A stretch of 5,486 nt of DNA from Nitrospina sp. (GTDB lineage Bacteria; Nitrospinota; Nitrospinia; Nitrospinales; VA-1): positions 1 through 5,486 of the forward strand of contig JABGTQ010000213.1 in assembly GCA_018647025.1 (NCBI GenBank), in the 5' to 3' direction. The notes below the pieces were generated by a model. The model saw only the letters and a program-made list of their open reading frames with translations. It made no database searches and was not told the DNA's origin. A program made the translations under genes and the position numbers. This document shows, one piece after another, positions 5,417 through 5,486 of this stretch (within the stretch, counting starts at the first letter, position 1; every line of letters begins with the position of its first letter).

Positions 5417-5456
5417 TGTTAAGAGTCAGTCAATATCTTGTCAAGAATGAGTTAAG
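5417..5456 (-). promoter_or_regulatory. Four TT(A/G)AC direct repeats with 11-bp period: probable OmpR/PhoB-family regulator array
   Basis: On the minus strand the units are TTAAC (5451-5455), TTGAC (5440-5444), TTGAC (5429-5433) and TTAAC (5418-5422), each exactly 11 bp from the next; three of the four are preceded by C. Tandem repeats with one helical turn of spacing are typical of OmpR/PhoB-family response regulators: TTAACA-like units are known for Bacillus PhoP, and CTTAAC-like units for cyanobacterial Pho boxes. The array ends 66 bp before the GTG, a suitable place for an activator. One unit reads TTGACA and could also act as a -35, but I see no convincing -10 17 bp downstream, which would fit an activator-dependent promoter. 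The regulator identity is inferred. Confidence 0.5.
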
Positions 5457-5486
5457 AAGAAATATAGAATCTTTCCGAGCTTAGAA

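Larger units (their letters stand above)
5351..5486 (-). promoter_or_regulatory. Upstream region of the cluster
   Basis: This 136-bp stretch holds the ribosome binding site and the 11-bp repeat array, each listed separately, and no open reading frame that I trust. A TATATT at 5461-5466 on the minus strand could be a -10, but its -35 would fall at or beyond the window edge. The leader between the array and the GTG contains no clear terminator-like hairpin or riboswitch. Confidence 0.5.

Noticed and set aside
5439..5444. TTGACA as the -35 of a standard sigma-70 promoter
   Set aside because: The hexamers 16-18 bp downstream (such as TAACAG) match the -10 consensus poorly; membership in the 11-bp repeat array explains the TTGACA better.

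Overview
The window is an AT-rich stretch (roughly one third G+C by eye) in which every convincing gene lies on the minus strand, so transcription runs from high to low coordinates. Clear Shine-Dalgarno sequences, several Sec signal peptides, a lipoprotein signal and periplasmic c-type cytochromes indicate a Gram-negative respiratory bacterium. The base composition and gene content would fit an uncultivated marine lineage, but nothing here fixes the phylum. There are no RNA genes, insertion sequences or CRISPR arrays that I can support.

In order of transcription the layout is as follows. A regulatory region (5351-5486) carries four TT(A/G)AC units spaced exactly 11 bp apart. Next come a 366-aa exported SUMF1/FGE-fold protein with a TPR-like tail (5350-4250), a strong intercistronic stem-loop (4236-4197), and a small exported helical protein (4162-3779). 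That gene overlaps, by ATGA, a 266-aa exported SUMF1-fold protein (3782-2982). A 359-aa SUMF1-fold protein with a TPR-like tail (2941-1862) follows, and it is a close paralogue of the first gene. Then come a lipoprotein monoheme cytochrome c (1808-1449), a second exported monoheme cytochrome c (1435-986), a 72-aa basic protein of unknown function (904-686), a 152-bp AT-rich gap, and a third exported monoheme cytochrome c (533 to the window edge), which carries an unrecognised C-terminal extension and is cut by the window.

Seven of the eight proteins carry an export signal, so the cluster reads as an envelope or periplasmic module that combines three SUMF1-fold proteins with three small electron carriers. 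All three SUMF1-fold proteins keep the family scaffold motifs but lack the two copper-binding cysteines of true formylglycine-generating enzymes. They are therefore unlikely to be sulfatase-maturing enzymes and more likely have structural, assembly or ligand-binding roles. The best-known precedent for a SUMF1-like gene beside respiratory genes is nirV next to the copper nitrite reductase gene nirK, but no reductase is visible here. The cluster continues beyond the left edge, and its terminal oxidoreductase, if there is one, may lie there. The 11-bp-phased repeats upstream of the first gene resemble binding arrays of OmpR/PhoB-family response regulators and suggest that the operon is induced by a two-component system.
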